Under the pieces are notes generated by a model that saw nothing but the letters and a program-made list of their open reading frames with translations, was not told the origin of the DNA and ran no database searches. This document shows positions 13,129 through 24,980 of a stretch of 64,000 nt of DNA, in pieces (positions within the stretch are counted from its first letter, which is position 1; every line of letters starts with the position of its first letter). This DNA comes from Ancylostoma caninum (lineage: Eukaryota; Nematoda; Chromadorea; Rhabditida; Ancylostomatidae). The stretch lies in NCBI GenBank assembly GCA_037903475.1, contig JBAJFG010000261.1, positions 186,001-250,000 of the forward strand, read 5' to 3'. The translations under genes and the position numbers were made by a program.

Positions 13129-13425
13129 TAGTAGCCGCCGATACGGCTTGAACAGGAGTTTAGGAGAGAATTGGAGTAGTTTTATTACGAAAAGGACAAA
13201 AAACCAAAAAAAATCCCTGCCCACCGACAGGGAAGTCAGCACAAATAAAGAAAAGGCTACACGAGATTCCCTGCGCGGCTTTCATGGCTTTTATAGCCGC
13301 GTTAGGCGGGAAAACAGATAGATCATTATCGAAGATCATGAGCTATTGCAATGATATCACGTGTTACAACCAAAATGTTAACGATCTATAATTCTACTAA
13401 CTTCTAGATGAGTATCACTGTTATT
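13129..13425 (-). repeat. LTR (3' LTR of the - strand gypsy element)
   Basis: Shares nearly all of its length with 24981-25269, starting at TAGT(A/G)GCCGCCGATACGG and ending at GATGAGTATCACTGTTATT. Just inside it on the element strand is a purine-rich tract (GAGGGGAGGG), as expected for a polypurine primer. The two LTRs differ by scattered substitutions and a few short indels, so the insertion is not recent. Confidence 0.85.
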
Positions 13426-13681
13426 TTACTACCCTCCCCTCAAGGCGAGGGACGCCCTCGTCGCGGGTTAATGGGATTAGTAAGATTTGAAAATCCATCT
13501 TCCCCTAGGTCTCCTCTCTCGTCGATTGTCGTGTCCACGGTAATGTCCATATCCAAAAGGACCGTCTCGTTTCGATGTGTGAGCAAAACGATCACCATCT
13601 CCTCGTACCTGCGGAAATTCCCTTTTCGTCATTCCGAATGACCTCAGCACTTTGCGCGCCTGCTCGCCTGCGTTTCTCGTA

Positions 13682-14481
13682 CTAAAGTTTCGTGCGGTCT
13701 ACTGGTTTCGGGAACACAACGAACAGGTCATGATGTATACGACCCGCCACATATTCTTGAAGGGCCAATTGCTTTATTAGATGAACCGAATCCTCGACGC
13801 TGACCCCATGGCCACGCATGATTCCGTAAACGCAGGTGTTTGACCGAACATTGTTACAATGTTGTGTCCACTTGCCGCCGCTGCTTCTCGCATGAGTTTG
13901 AACATCTCTATGATCTTGTTGCGATTTCGCTCCCACGCTTGTGCGCCTCTGGGTCCACAAACCGAGATTAGCTTCGTGCTTTGGCGAACACTGTAGACAG
14001 TTGTAATCAGGCACTCTCCTCAATCGGTGTTGGCGTGTTTACGGTGTTGTTTACGAAAAAGCACTCTCCTCAATCGGTCCTACCGCTGTTGGCGATACGA
14101 AAATAACGTGCCTCCGGTCGCCTCCTTCAACGTCTCGAAAATATTGTGCAAAGACTTGTACAGGTGAATCTTCACGTTCTCAACAGCGGCCACAATGCGA
14201 TCATAACCACGGAAACCGAGGGGAGGAACACTAATGTCGACTTCACGGCATTTTTAAGACTATTTCACTGCACGAGTGGCCCTCAGTAAACCTAGTGCCG
14301 GAATTTGCGAGGTGATTGATCTGAGCGATATCAATATTCCATCCAGCGTTGCTCGCCAGCCTACATTTCCTCCGTCGTGCGCCATGAGGGCTCGTCTTAC
14401 GTGGTCACAGTGATCCTTGAAGAACACATACGCCTTTTCTGCTCCGGCGACGGTTATGAAGCAATGAGTGGGATTCTTCAT
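13682..14481 (-). pseudogene. 3' reading frames of the gypsy element, downstream of integrase
   Basis: Two open stretches (14481-14260 and 14023-13682) follow the integrase C-terminus and precede the 3' LTR. They carry no motif I recognise. One contains a duplicated segment: AAAAAGCACTCTCCTCAATC and GGCACTCTCCTCAATCGG occur about 50 bp apart on + near 14010-14075. They could be the end of a long polyprotein or a third gene. No function is assigned. Confidence 0.4.
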
Positions 14482-14487
14482 CTTGTG

Positions 14488-15635
14488 TCACTTCCTCTCC
14501 AGGTCAGGCTCAGATTCAAAAATGGAGATTAAACGTGCCAATTCGAAAATAGAGCGGAATGACAAATTGGCTATGATTGGATTCTCTACATGGGCGACCG
14601 CGCTGAACGTCAACTGGCGAACGCGACATTTGAACTCGACAGGATCATCTTCTTCGAATCTTCTTCCGTAACAACAGTAAAAAATAGTGACGGCACTGCT
14701 GTCGACTATTCTTCCATCCTGTGCCAGTGCAGACCTGAGAAATACGGTTTTGCTCACGGAATCTTTATGTTTTTTCCACTTTCTCGCCACTCGCTTAGTT
14801 CTCACGCTCACAGCTTCATTGTTGATCTCATTTGGAATCACTACGAGCGCATCATGCTGTACTCGAATAGGTTCACTCTGTTCCATGATATGCGTTATGA
14901 GCGCTGAGTTGTCGCTTACTTCGAGCACCCTATACGGTCCACTCCAGTTGTTTGTTAACTTTGGAAATTTTGCCAAACTTTTCTTTCTGGGTAGTTCCAG
15001 ATATACTCTGTCGTCTACTTTTGGTAATTTCCCCTGTTCGACTTCATTACGCTTATCATAGCTGACCTTCACCTGCTTTGAGTGCTCCTCATTCAATTCC
15101 CTTGCACAGCTGAGCGCATGTTGTATGCTGGTTAAAAGCTCGTGTTTGTATTCGTCGAAGTCTACGTGGTTCCAGCATAAGCTTTTTTTGGGGAACCTGC
15201 TTAGCTGGCCAATTCGGATCGAATGCATGCAGAATATAAAACGGGCTTTCTCCTATGGCTTCATGGGGCGCTATGTTGTAGGCGAAAACTACTATTGGCA
15301 GGAGTTTATCCCATTCTGCTGAGATCACCGTCTGCTTCCTAAGCATACGTGTTAATGTCTCAATCATCCGTTCCGTGATCCTATTTTCGCGTGGATTATG
15401 GCCTTTTGTTATGGACTGTCTTATTCCAGTAATCTCCCAGACCTCTGAGAGGATGCTGTTCACAAACTCTGGCCCCTCCCTGATCGGAGTGAATAGCCTT
15501 CGGCCACCTACAACCGCCGCAGATCCACCTTTCGAATAATGCTCTGGCAACGGTTTTGGATGATTTATCCGGTGTCGGATACGCTCCCACGAACTTCGAA
15601 AAATGGTCAATCACCACTAAAGCATACCTATTCCC
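14488..15635 (-). pseudogene. gypsy integrase, catalytic core and C-terminal part
   Basis: After the MITE the integrase core resumes with VIDHFSKF, HSDQGG (the second catalytic Asp context) and a later ENRITERM segment carrying the catalytic Glu region, followed by EWDKLLP. A basic C-terminal domain with NNWSGPYRVLEV is typical of the strand-transfer protein's tail. Frameshifts separate 15617-15396 from 15610-15089 and from 15228-14488. Confidence 0.8.
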
Positions 15636-15862
15636 CAGTGGCGGACGCAGAAAGTGGGCGGGAGGGTGGGGACCCAGATGGGAAATAAAGTTAATAAAAA
15701 CCTTAATTATAGTGATAAATAATTAATAAAAATTACATTAAAAATAATAATAAAAATAAACTAAAAAAATAATTTAGCACAAGATTTTTATATGTATTGT
15801 AAAGTGATTTCAAAAGTTTGCCGACCCATTCTTGGAGAAACATGCCCCTGCGTTCGCCACTG
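15636..15862. mobile_element. hAT-type MITE, copy 1, inserted in the gypsy integrase
   Basis: Terminal inverted repeats are CAGTGGCGGACGCAG and, at the other end, the complement of CAGTGGCGAACGCAG. The 8-bp flanks CTATTCCC (15628-15635) and CAATTCCC (15863-15870) match at 7 of 8 positions, as expected for a hAT target duplication. The AT-rich interior has no coding capacity. Removing it together with one flank restores reading through the integrase core. Confidence 0.9.
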
Positions 15863-16820
15863 CAATTCCCGTCCACCGACAATCCGAATTCCACCAGGCC
15901 AACCCCAATCAGCTCGTATGGCGTTGAGGTTGTTATTGGCTTCAAAGGGGGTACGTGCTTTTGATGAGGTCGTGAGAGGAAACACTCTCTGCACTCGTTC
16001 GACCATCTTGCGGTATCAACGTCCATCCCTTCCCAAAATACGGATCTCTTCAGTTTTCGCAGCAGTTTCCTTCCGTTCAGATTTCCTGCCATGACACCCG
16101 AATGAACTCCGTCGAATAACGCTTTTCTACGAGACCTGAGCACTACTACAACACTTCTGCCGTCCTCCCGCACCTCTAGTTCGCCATTATCGACCGTAAA
16201 ATCCGCTACCAGCAACTTCCTACTGCATCGAGGCAGTTGTACGACCTTATCCAACTTCCTATCCATTATATCAGCAATCACACGACTGTAGTCTGGGTCC
16301 TTTTTTAACTCTGCTAGCCATCCTTTACAGGTACTGCAAATGATCATCTCCTCTTCCACATACACTTGTTCGCGAGGGACATTTGCCTCAATTGCACCTC
16401 TAACGAGCGCATCGGCGACAGCATTTGCTTTCCCTGCCACATACTGTATATCCATCGTATACTTCTGAACTTCAAGTGCCCATCGCAGCACTCTTGCGGA
16501 CACATTCGACTGTTGAATAGGCATGTCAGCGACTTATGATCCGTCCTCACTATTGTCCTCACTCCGTAGATGAAAAAGTGAAATTTCTTCAGCGCGAATA
16601 CCACTCCCAGCGCCTCCATATCAGTGATATGATAATTCTTTTCTGCCTTAGAAAGATTTTTTGACGCGAAGTACAGAAGGTATACCATCTTATCCGCTCC
16701 TTCTTGGCATAACACTGCACCTAAGTCGCTCCCCGATGCATCTGTGTATATAGTGAAGGGGTGCGTCCCGCTAGCTGCTCCCTCCAAATTCGGTTGACCC
16801 AGCACAGCAGCCGTTGACAT
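15863..16820 (-). pseudogene. gypsy RNase H and N-terminal integrase zinc domain
   Basis: RNase H signatures: FTIYTDASGSDLGAVL (16760s), YASKNLSKAEKNY and TDHKSL. An overlapping frame continues with YVAGKANAVADAL (end of RNase H), then HSGVMAGN, RKLLRKL and CRECF. The last group is the H-H-C-C zinc region of a retroviral-type integrase, with one expected His replaced by Asn in MAGN. It ends at the MITE insertion at 15862. Confidence 0.85.
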
Positions 16821-16975
16821 GACTGCCTTCAGTTCTTGGAAAGCCTAATCGTGAACCTGTGCTCATTTCCATTCTACTTTCGTTGGGTTTTGGACAATCC
16901 TTGATCTTCTGGATCTTATCCGGGACCGTTCTCACCCCTTTATCATCGATTATATGCCCAAGGAACTCTACTTTT

Positions 16976-17949
16976 TCACTCAGGAAGTTGCACTTTTTTT
17001 GGTTTAAGTCTATGATTTGCTTTTCTCATAGCACTGAAAACCATCTCCAATACCTGGAAGTGCCTTTCACTGGTTTCCGTTGCGACCGGAATATCGTCGA
17101 TGTACACAAAAACCTCAGTATCTTTGATGCCCAGCTCGTCCAGCACCATCATTCGTTGGAAGACTGCGGGCGACGTGCACAAGCCGAAGGGAAGAACTTG
17201 AAACTCATACGGGCCCTCGCTTGATGTGAACGCACTTTTCGGTTTGGTCTTTTCCGATAGTTTAATTTACCAATATCTCGAAGCCAGATCGAGTGTAGAA
17301 AGAACTTTTTGCCGCTCAAGCTCTGTAGAACCGTATCAACTGTTGGTAAGGGGTACGAGTCCTGCTTTGTAACCTTGTTCAATGCCCTGTAGTCGACACA
17401 CAATCGTAGGCTCCCGCCCTTCTTCCTTACCAAAACCACTAGTGACGCCCAGTCGGAGTTGCTTTTACGTATAATGCCTCGCTCTAGTAATGCTCTTATT
17501 ATCTCTTTGAACTCTCGCCGTGCACCTATTGGTACAGATCGTGCTTTTCGTTTTATTGGAGGACTCTCTCCTATGTCTATCTCGTGCGTTACAAGATTCG
17601 TCTGCGTTAACTCCGAGTTGCACAACGTGAACACATCCGCAAATCCTGTCAACAACTCATCCAATTCCTGTGGTACTCGACTCCATGTGAGATTATCTCC
17701 CGTAGTTTTTGTAGCCGATCACCCGGGTTGACTTTTCCCTTTGTATCTCGTTGTATCTCCATCATGTTGGCCTGCTCTTCCAGAGCTACCCGAGGAATAT
17801 ACTCTTCATTCTTCCAGACACCTATTTCTTCACCTTTTTGGAATACCATTGGCTGTGCACTGGTGTTTACCACCGGCAGCTCCACAAATCCTTTTGTAGA
17901 AACTGCGCATACTCCCGGTGAAAGGGCTTCACTAATCGACTAAAACACT
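16976..17949 (-). pseudogene. gypsy reverse transcriptase
   Basis: Consecutive frames carry HEIDIGESPPIKRKARSVP, then LLERGIIRKSNSDWAS, LRLCVDYRALNK, DSYPLPTVD and, after a frameshift near 17180-17280, TSPAVFQRMM and FVYIDDI (the YxDD catalytic motif). These are the standard palm and finger blocks of Ty3/gypsy reverse transcriptases. At least two frame changes break the gene. Confidence 0.9.
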
Positions 17950-18079
17950 AAATCATCTTGTTTCGAGGCCGTCGTTATCGGAAGAAGCTTCATACACCCA
18001 GGTGGCAAAAACACTCTATCCTGTACTCTTGCTTCCTCATTGTTGCCTTCTCCGTATATGACCGGCCCTGCATCTGTCG

Positions 18080-18330
18080 TCATTGGCTGCGTCGTGCCAG
18101 CCCAAAAATTGCCAAAGCATTAGTTCCCAAAATCACTATGTCGTCAAGTCCCTCTCCCACGTGGAAGGCTATGGTTTTGGTCCCAACCTTCATCGTCACT
18201 TCCATCCTGATGGTGTCGATGAAGCTCAGGCGTTTACCTGACGCGTTACGCAGCATTGCTTCGACCCGTGGGATCCTCTCGACATACTTATCAACGTCAA
18301 TGTCGTTTTCTCTTGCTCTGCGAAACACAT
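18080..18330 (-). pseudogene. gypsy protease, C-terminal part (separated by the LINE)
   Basis: Begins with FRRARENDIDV and continues to VILGTNALAIFGL. The hydrophobic ILGTNAL segment corresponds to the conserved I-L-G-x-x-x-L block after the retropepsin active site. The active-site half lies 4.3 kb away at 22671-22738. The LINE's target site AACACAT is present at both places. Confidence 0.8.
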
Positions 18331-19152
18331 TTATTTATTTATTTATTTATTTAATACATCACAAGGATGTGCCATCGACTATCGTGGCAAAACCTGGCGT
18401 CAGAATCAGATCAAATTAAATCAAACGAACGAAGAACAGGAGACAAAATAAAATAGTTGGAGCTAAGTTAGGAAAGCAATACATTGAAAAATTCCAGGCA
18501 GCAACGCATTTGACTTATTGAAGAAGGATGAGATAGCCCTCACCTTAGTTCCTGAAGAATTTACGAATCTTTTTTTATTAAAAGAGAAGCTCAAATGGAG
18601 AAAAAAATCTGCAGACGCTTAGTAAGAGCTGCGGCCTGAGGTTCTCTACTAGCGATAAAAGATTGTCCAACAAAAACTGACAGCATTGGCTGATGGGTAG
18701 AACCTAGTGGTGACCCAAGAGCCGCAGAGCTTGATATTGTAAGGGAGGTAGATCTAGCAGTGCAACTCCAGTAGCACAGGGTACCATTGGCCAAGAGAGG
18801 AGCTAGACCTTAGAGATAATCACGACCTAAGAACGCAACTGGAAGCTCCATTCTGGGGGGGCGCTGAGGCGCCTCTTTGATCTGGTACGAACCCCAGGCG
18901 TAAACTTAAGTGGATGCTCGCCGGCTCTGCTCCAAGGATGAAGCCTGATACCTTAACCAGTGAACCAACCACTACCACACATAACTAACGGCATCACATA
19001 GCGCATTTCCTAGAAAAGGCGACCAAGACTCAATATCCCCAGCACGGAAAACTCGGGGAAAATAGTTACAAGAAATCAGGAACTAAGGTAGGCTCATAGT
19101 TCTAAGTCAAATGAAAACAAAGCAGGAAATAGTGAAAAAATGATGTGCACCG

Positions 19153-21974
19153 CTAGAATACGTCTTCACAGCCTAGTAGGGTAAGTGAATCGACATGTCG
19201 CAGAAGTCTCTTGAATTTGCCAGAGTCATTCACGGCAAGTAGTTCAGCCGGTAGCTTGTTCAGGTGGCGAGCAATTCGATTGGAAAAAGAGTTCTGGAAG
19301 CTCAGCATGTTTGAGTTTTTGAGCCTAGGACAGTACACATTGAGACTGAACCTACGAGAACTGATAGGCAAGAACGTCCAGAATTTGGACGGCTTCAAAC
19401 GTATCTCACCACAGATGATTTTAAAACCTAGAACAAGATCAGCGTGCAATCGTCTATAATACAAGCTCTTAAGTCCTAAGATTTTCAGTCTAGTCCTGTA
19501 GTCTGGTAACGTCTGCGGGTAGTCCTTACTAGGAAAAGCCCGATAGAAAAGAATTTTCGTTAACCTTCGTTGTACATTCTCTAGTTTAGTGATGTCTTTC
19601 TTCAGAACAGGATTCCACAGGGGGCTGCAGTATTCAAGTGCTGGCAAGACGTATGCCTTATATAGCTTCAATAGGATAGAGGCTTCGGAGGTGTGTACAT
19701 TCCTTAACATTGCGAACATAATTCGGGTTACATTACAAACAATCGTTTCTATGTGGGCTGAAAATTGCAAAGACGAATCTATAGTCACACCTAAATCACG
19801 CACTTTCTGCTGCACCCTTAGTGGAATATCATATTCGGTATTTGACGTTATTTTACCCAACTTCAGCACTTGACTTTTAGACACATTTATTCTAATTTTC
19901 CATTTATTGGCCCATTTTAACATTGCTTCGACTGCAACCTTCAATTTTTCACGGACAACTTGACTATCAGAAGAATTAAAGGCTGCATAGATTTTTATAC
20001 CATCAGCATATGCTGCAACTTTGACTCTAGGGTCGGTTTTCCGGGTATCGGGGAGAGCCACAGTGTAAATGTTAAAAAGTATTGGGGAAAGTACGCTGCC
20101 CTGAGGTACCCCCGAGGAGCAGGTCCTTCTCAAGGATGTCATTCCATCGAAACGTACTGAAAATTCTCTGCTGTCTAGGTAGGACACGAACCACAAGAGG
20201 TTTTTGCCTCTTATCCCGATACTTTCAAGTCTAGCAATGAGACTGAGGTGGTCTACTGTATCAAAAGCCTTACTAAGATCAAAATAAATGACTTCTACGG
20301 ATTTACCATCGCTCAATGCCTCTACCTAATCTCGAGAACACTGAATTAATTGAGTGAGGGTGGAGCACCCTGGAAGAAAGCCAAATTGCTCCTCCGGGAT
20401 ACAATTAGTTTTTTGCGTCCATTCCAGGATAATTTTTGCCATGACTTTTTCCATGATCTTGCATGGCGTTGGGAGTATGCTGCTAGGTCTGAAGTCTGCT
20501 AAGAAGGTTGCGCATGCAGTTTTGGGGATAGGTGTTACCATTGCCGATTTCCATAAGGAAGGAACTTTACCTTCGAGGAGAGAAATATTGAAAATGTGTG
20601 TCAATGGTTTGTAAAAATAGTCAGCGAACTCATGGAAGAAGAAATGAGGTATTCCATCAGAGGTGACGGAAAACGAAGCTTTTGTTTTCTTTAGGAAATC
20701 TCGAACATCACTATATGTTATCATTATATCAGGGAGATCCAAATGGGACTTCACTTCAACTAACGGACAGCAAGATCCCTCGACGTTGAAAACACTAGAA
20801 AAGTATTGCGATAGAGCATTCGCTTTATCGGAAGCAGTAGACAACCGATGACCGTTCTCGTCTTGCAACGTTGAGGTGCACTTTTTCAACCGAATCCGTT
20901 GCTTAATGAAGCAAAATAGCATTTTCATATTTTTTACTCGAGACATCTTGTGTTCCTTATAGCTTAAAAATCGGCGCAAATGGTAGTTCAATTTTTGGCA
21001 TAAATTTCGGTACGTAGCACATTGAATTGAGTTTGATAATTCAAGGAATAATCTCTTTTTTTGGCTAATAAGGTTCTTGATGTGAACCGGATATCTGTGG
21101 AATGGAGGCTGTGATGGAGGCACTAAAGGTACGAAGCGCTCTATCAAATTGTGGATAAAGTGGACAAAACGGTTGTATACATCATCAACATCAGTATAAT
21201 TTGAAAACATTTCAAACCAGTTTGTAGAGGAGAGTTCTGCACTAATCGCTTCAAAATCAGCTTTTTTGAAATTACGACGACTCTTTGAAACATGAGGCTG
21301 CGCCCATGCAATATGCATTGTAAACGACACAATATTATGATCTGAGCATCCTAGAGGTGGGAAAATTTCACGGACTTTGATAAGGTCAGAAGAAGAAAGT
21401 ATTACATCCAAAATCGAGGAGATTCGTGTTGGCGATTCCACTAGTTGTTCGAATCCAAGTGAATCGAAGAACTCAAGAAATTTTTTGGATACGTAAGACC
21501 TGGTGGTTTTGACCTTCCAGTCGATATCGCTGTGATTTAGATCGCCGAGGATTGTAACCTTATCGCTGGATGAACTTATATCAGCAAGTAATGAAATGAG
21601 GTTATCATCATCCTGTGATTTAGAGCTGGGGGGACGATAGACTAATATGAATCAGTAGCGAGTCATCAGCTCAGAATATATGTCAAAAACAATCAAGTCT
21701 CATGGCAGGTGGGCTTCTATTTCGAATTTCTCAAAGAAAATTTCGTCGCGGATTAGCACGCAGACTCCTCCTCCTTTTTTACCAATACGATCTTTTCGCA
21801 ACAAAGTATACGGCAAATCAATTCAGAATCAGAAAACTTCGGACTCAACCAAGATTCAGTGATAAAAACAATGCTGGGTTTACGTGTGGATATCAGGTAA
21901 TGAAGCTCTGGCAGTTTGTTCGTGAGGCTCCTACAGTTTAAAAGTAAGCAAGACATGTCAGATGATCCGTGCAA
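19153..21974 (-). pseudogene. LINE ORF2: endonuclease and reverse transcriptase
   Basis: The N-terminal endonuclease starts with CLLLNCRSLTNKLPEL and FITESWL and ends with GCSDHNIVSF, the catalytic His/Asp block of APE-type endonucleases. The middle of the endonuclease (about 21750-21440) is in shifted frames. The reverse transcriptase has IPKT, FGFLPGCST, IYFDLSKAFDTVDH, GVPQGSVLSPILFNIY and VAAYADGIKIY. The last motif is YADG where the family has YADD, so one catalytic Asp is replaced. An in-frame TAG at 20323-20325 separates the fingers from the palm. The C-terminal domain (ALEYCSPLWNP, RIARHLNKLP) ends at 19153. A 3' untranslated region of about 0.8 kb follows. Frameshifts, one stop and the lost Asp make it inactive. 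Confidence 0.9.
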
Positions 21975-22621
21975 AATCAGAGGTTTTTTGAAACGGATGC
22001 CTTGATATTTGGAATGTCAGCAGCTTTAACCACCTGATTCCTGTAGATTGCTTGGTATTAAGTTCATGCGCTTGCCTTCTCAATTCTTTCTCCTTCTCGC
22101 GTTCCTCGCGCGTCATTGACCGACGTATATAGATGCGGTCAAATCCGCTAAGGTTGCGCAAGGTTGGAGCATTCCGGAGAGCTTTGTACAAAAACTTTGT
22201 AGAAGGCAAGACACATTCAATTAATCTAGTTTTACCCTCAGTGAGGTCGCCTATCCTATAAATTTTGGTCGGACGGGCTTCCACCCCGAGGGCGCTCACT
22301 ACTTTGCATGTAGCTGCTTCAGTATGAGCAAGCCTTCGCATGGCTCAAGATCGCCTTCGGCTTCAGCAACTCCCGCGATGACAAGCGATCTGGCTCTTTT
22401 CTCCGACTCAATCAGCTCTGGTCAGGCCTCAAGAGTTGTATGAGCTGGTTCAAGAGAGCAAGAGCCTCGGGGGCTTTGTCAGCGAGAATTGACTGAAGCC
22501 TAAGAAGTACCTCTTCTTTCTCGATTCCTTGTGAGCCGGCGTCCTCGATGGGTGAAGTCGTGGGCTGCGAATAGGCTTTCATAGTTTTAGCATTAGAGGT
22601 AGATTTGCGGGTGGAAGGCAT
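21958..22621 (-). pseudogene. LINE ORF1 (nucleic-acid-binding protein), frameshifted
   Basis: Starts ATG at 22621 (MPSTRKSTS). An acidic/leucine-rich stretch (EEVLLRLQSIL, ALLNQLIQLL) suggests a short coiled coil. After a stop near 22412 another frame continues with SEKRARSLVIAGVAEAEGD. A third (22341-21958) holds LIECVLPSTKFLYKALRNAP, IYIRRSMTREER and a charged tail. These blocks recur in ORF1 of nematode LINEs, where the protein coats the RNA. Two frame changes break the reading. Confidence 0.75.
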
Positions 22622-22670
22622 GGTCAGCAGAGCCAGATATCGACCGCTCAGTGTCCAGACGATAGTGGGG

Positions 22671-22771
22671 AACACATCCAGGGGAATAATTGAGGTCTCC
22701 GAACTCGTGTCTGATAGCGCTAGACACTCTATCCCCATTATTTTAACCGGTACTACTGATTTTTCCCCAAA
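22671..22771 (-). pseudogene. gypsy protease, active-site half
   Basis: ALSDTSSETSIIPLDVF contains the retropepsin active-site block D-T-S/G followed by the hydrophobic SIIP. The second Asp-Thr-Gly position reads D-T-S here. The frame is cut after DVF by the LINE and resumes at 18330 with RRAREND. Confidence 0.8.
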
Positions 22772-24302
22772 CTAACCTCCTGTTTGTTCTACCATTGAGA
22801 GCTTACTCGTTGTACAGAGGAACCCATCCAACAAGGCTGAGAAAGATCCACGCTTCTGCGGCTCTGTTGTCCTTTGATCTCTTAGTATAGTCTCCTCCGT
22901 CGTTGGCAACCCTTCGCGGGTACTGCAACGTCCTGCTATGTGGCCCCTATTCCCGCACTTGAAGCACTTCACTTCCTTTTCGGTTCTTGGCGATTTCTCT
23001 CTGATAGCTTCATCGTGTTCCACTTTGTTTCTTCCATTGCCCGTCTCTTTCCACATATCAGCTCCTTTCACAGCTTGGGAACTGCTCATCGTGACGCGCT
23101 GCACATTCGGATGTGTCTGGTTCGTGACCGCCTTTCGATGCTGAGCCATACTACTCGCAGTTTTCTTCGTCCTTTCTAACCGAAGGGCTGCTTTTGTTTA
23201 CCTTTTCGTAGACCTGATACCTCTCACCCGTTTCTAACGCGTCCCCTAACATATAGCTCCCTTCCCATTTGGCTAACTGGTTAAAGAGAATCTCAGCTTT
23301 CTGTAGCGCTATGGTCTCAGGCGGCACATCAGGATACGCTCTGCCAGCTATTCTCTCTAATTGCAAGCAAACTTCGCCAATTGACTGGCCATCCTCACAT
23401 AACCTCGCCCTCATTGCATCTACCACTCCATCGAAGCTACCCCACCTTACGATGGTAGGGTTTCGAAGATCATTAAGTCATCCTTTTTCAACAGCCCTTC
23501 CAGTAACTGGATTAAACTTTTATCGTCCCAGAGCTTCTTCGGGTACTTGACCAAGAATGAATTTATGAATCTGCGAAAACTTTCCTTCTTTCTAGCGCTA
23601 AATGGTTGCACCTCTGGCAAACTACTAGCCTTCATGTACTCTAAGAAAATAATCTCGGCCCTGTATTCTTGCTCACCCTCCTCACTCGCTTCTAATTGCA
23701 AGGACTCACCCATGGCAGACGTACGCTGCATTGTTTCTGCGCAGCTTTGCCTGCGCCATTGCGAGTAGGACGTGGGGATCGTATTCTTCCAACTGCTCAT
23801 AGTGGCGCCCTGCAAAGGTTCACTATTAAGTAGCGCGATCCCTTGAAACCTTGGCCACCGCTGCTCTATAGACTGCGGGTGACTATCGAACTCACCCTGA
23901 CGTGGTTGCGTAGGTGTTACCTCATGTTTTCCCATAGCTTGCACACGTTCCGTGAGTTCGACCACCTGTAATTTCTTTGATTCCAATTCAGAACGTAATG
24001 TCTCTTGTCATGTCTATTTTGGTCACTGCCTCTATCGTGCCACTCACACATTCTTCAACTGTTTCTACGGTACAGCCCCACTTGTTGCAGATATCTCCCA
24101 TTTTTGCTCGCAGACTCATGGTGTCATCCAAACACCGTTCCAGTTGGGTTGAGCCTGTCAATCCTGCTACTTTCAATACCTCAAGAACTCCTTTCGCTAC
24201 GGCGTGAGGCTCTGCGACTACTGTTGCTCGGACTTCCACACATGCTTGTTCAAACACATTTTTTATACTCTCCCAGGCCAGCTGTGTCTGCTTTCTCACC
24301 AC
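22772..24302 (-). pseudogene. gypsy gag (capsid/nucleocapsid), frameshifted
   Basis: Four successive open stretches (24302-23988, 23986-23447, 23426-23151, 23149-22772) are joined by frame changes. The third quarter has FSARKKESFRRFINSFL and KYPKKLWDDKSLIQLLEG, a helical capsid-like region. The last contains one zinc knuckle, CFKCGNRGHIAGRC (C-x2-C-x4-H-x4-C), which binds RNA in the nucleocapsid. Position next to the 5' LTR and ahead of the protease fits gag. Confidence 0.85.
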
Positions 24303-24980
24303 TTCTACAACTTCGTTTCTAATCGGGTTGCTTGAGCGAAAGGGGGAAGGTTTTATTCAAAACCGACTTACACTCTATGCCTACGCCACACACATACCTC
24401 TGTTCTAATTTAAAGTCTATCCATTTCCTTGGAATGACTTACATTTGAACCGTGGACTTAAGCTTGCTCCACTTCCATTTCAGCATCAAGAACGGCCTCA
24501 GGTGCTCTGTTCTCATTCCTCGGTCCCAATAATGCTCCTTTCGACAGATCATTCGGCGAGAGCGCCATCTGTAATCAATAGACGTCAATGCCTGCTCAAA
24601 AGTACCTACACGACGCGATTCGATCGATAGGAGCACTGCATGATGCTACGTCAGTCAATCAATATCGCCACTAGTAGCACTACGGCCGCTAACTTCCCCA
24701 ATCAATACTGCGGGAACCAACACGGTTCACCGATATGCTCCAATCAATAGATTCTCGTGTGAGGACGCACTAGGTTCACTCCTTCACAGGGACGTTGGGG
24801 GAAACCTAGTGTTCCCACACAGCGCCTCCCTGTTCTTCGCAGGAACCACTGAGTTCACTGCGCTACAATTTCTCGGGGGAACCGTGTTGGTTCACCTCTT
24901 CTAACGGAGGAGGTTCGGCCCCCAAGTGGCGGGTTCGCCCGGTCGACCTCCGTCACAAAGAAAAACAAAACAAAAAAAGG
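24303..24980 (-). other. gypsy 5' leader between LTR and gag
   Basis: No gene is seen. The element strand just inside the LTR reads CTTTTTTTGTTTTG, not the TGG of a usual tRNA primer-binding site. A TGGGGGCCGAACC stretch lies about 60 bp further in. The + strand holds a run of GGTTCACC/GAACC-like short repeats (24720-24950). Confidence 0.5.

Larger units (their letters stand above)
18331..22670 (-). mobile_element. Non-LTR retrotransposon (CR1/Jockey group), nearly full length
   Basis: A - strand LINE with ORF1, endonuclease and reverse transcriptase ends in a (TAAA)n tail, seen as TTTATTTATTTATTTATT on + at 18331-18355. The 7-bp flanks AACACAT at 18324-18330 and 22671-22677 are the target-site duplication. 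It interrupts the gypsy protease codon for codon. Its coding frames have few breaks, so it is younger than the gypsy element that carries it. Confidence 0.92.

Noticed and set aside
14590..15061. + strand open frames over the gypsy integrase region
   Set aside because: Antisense shadows of the integrase C-terminus, whose motifs are on the - strand.
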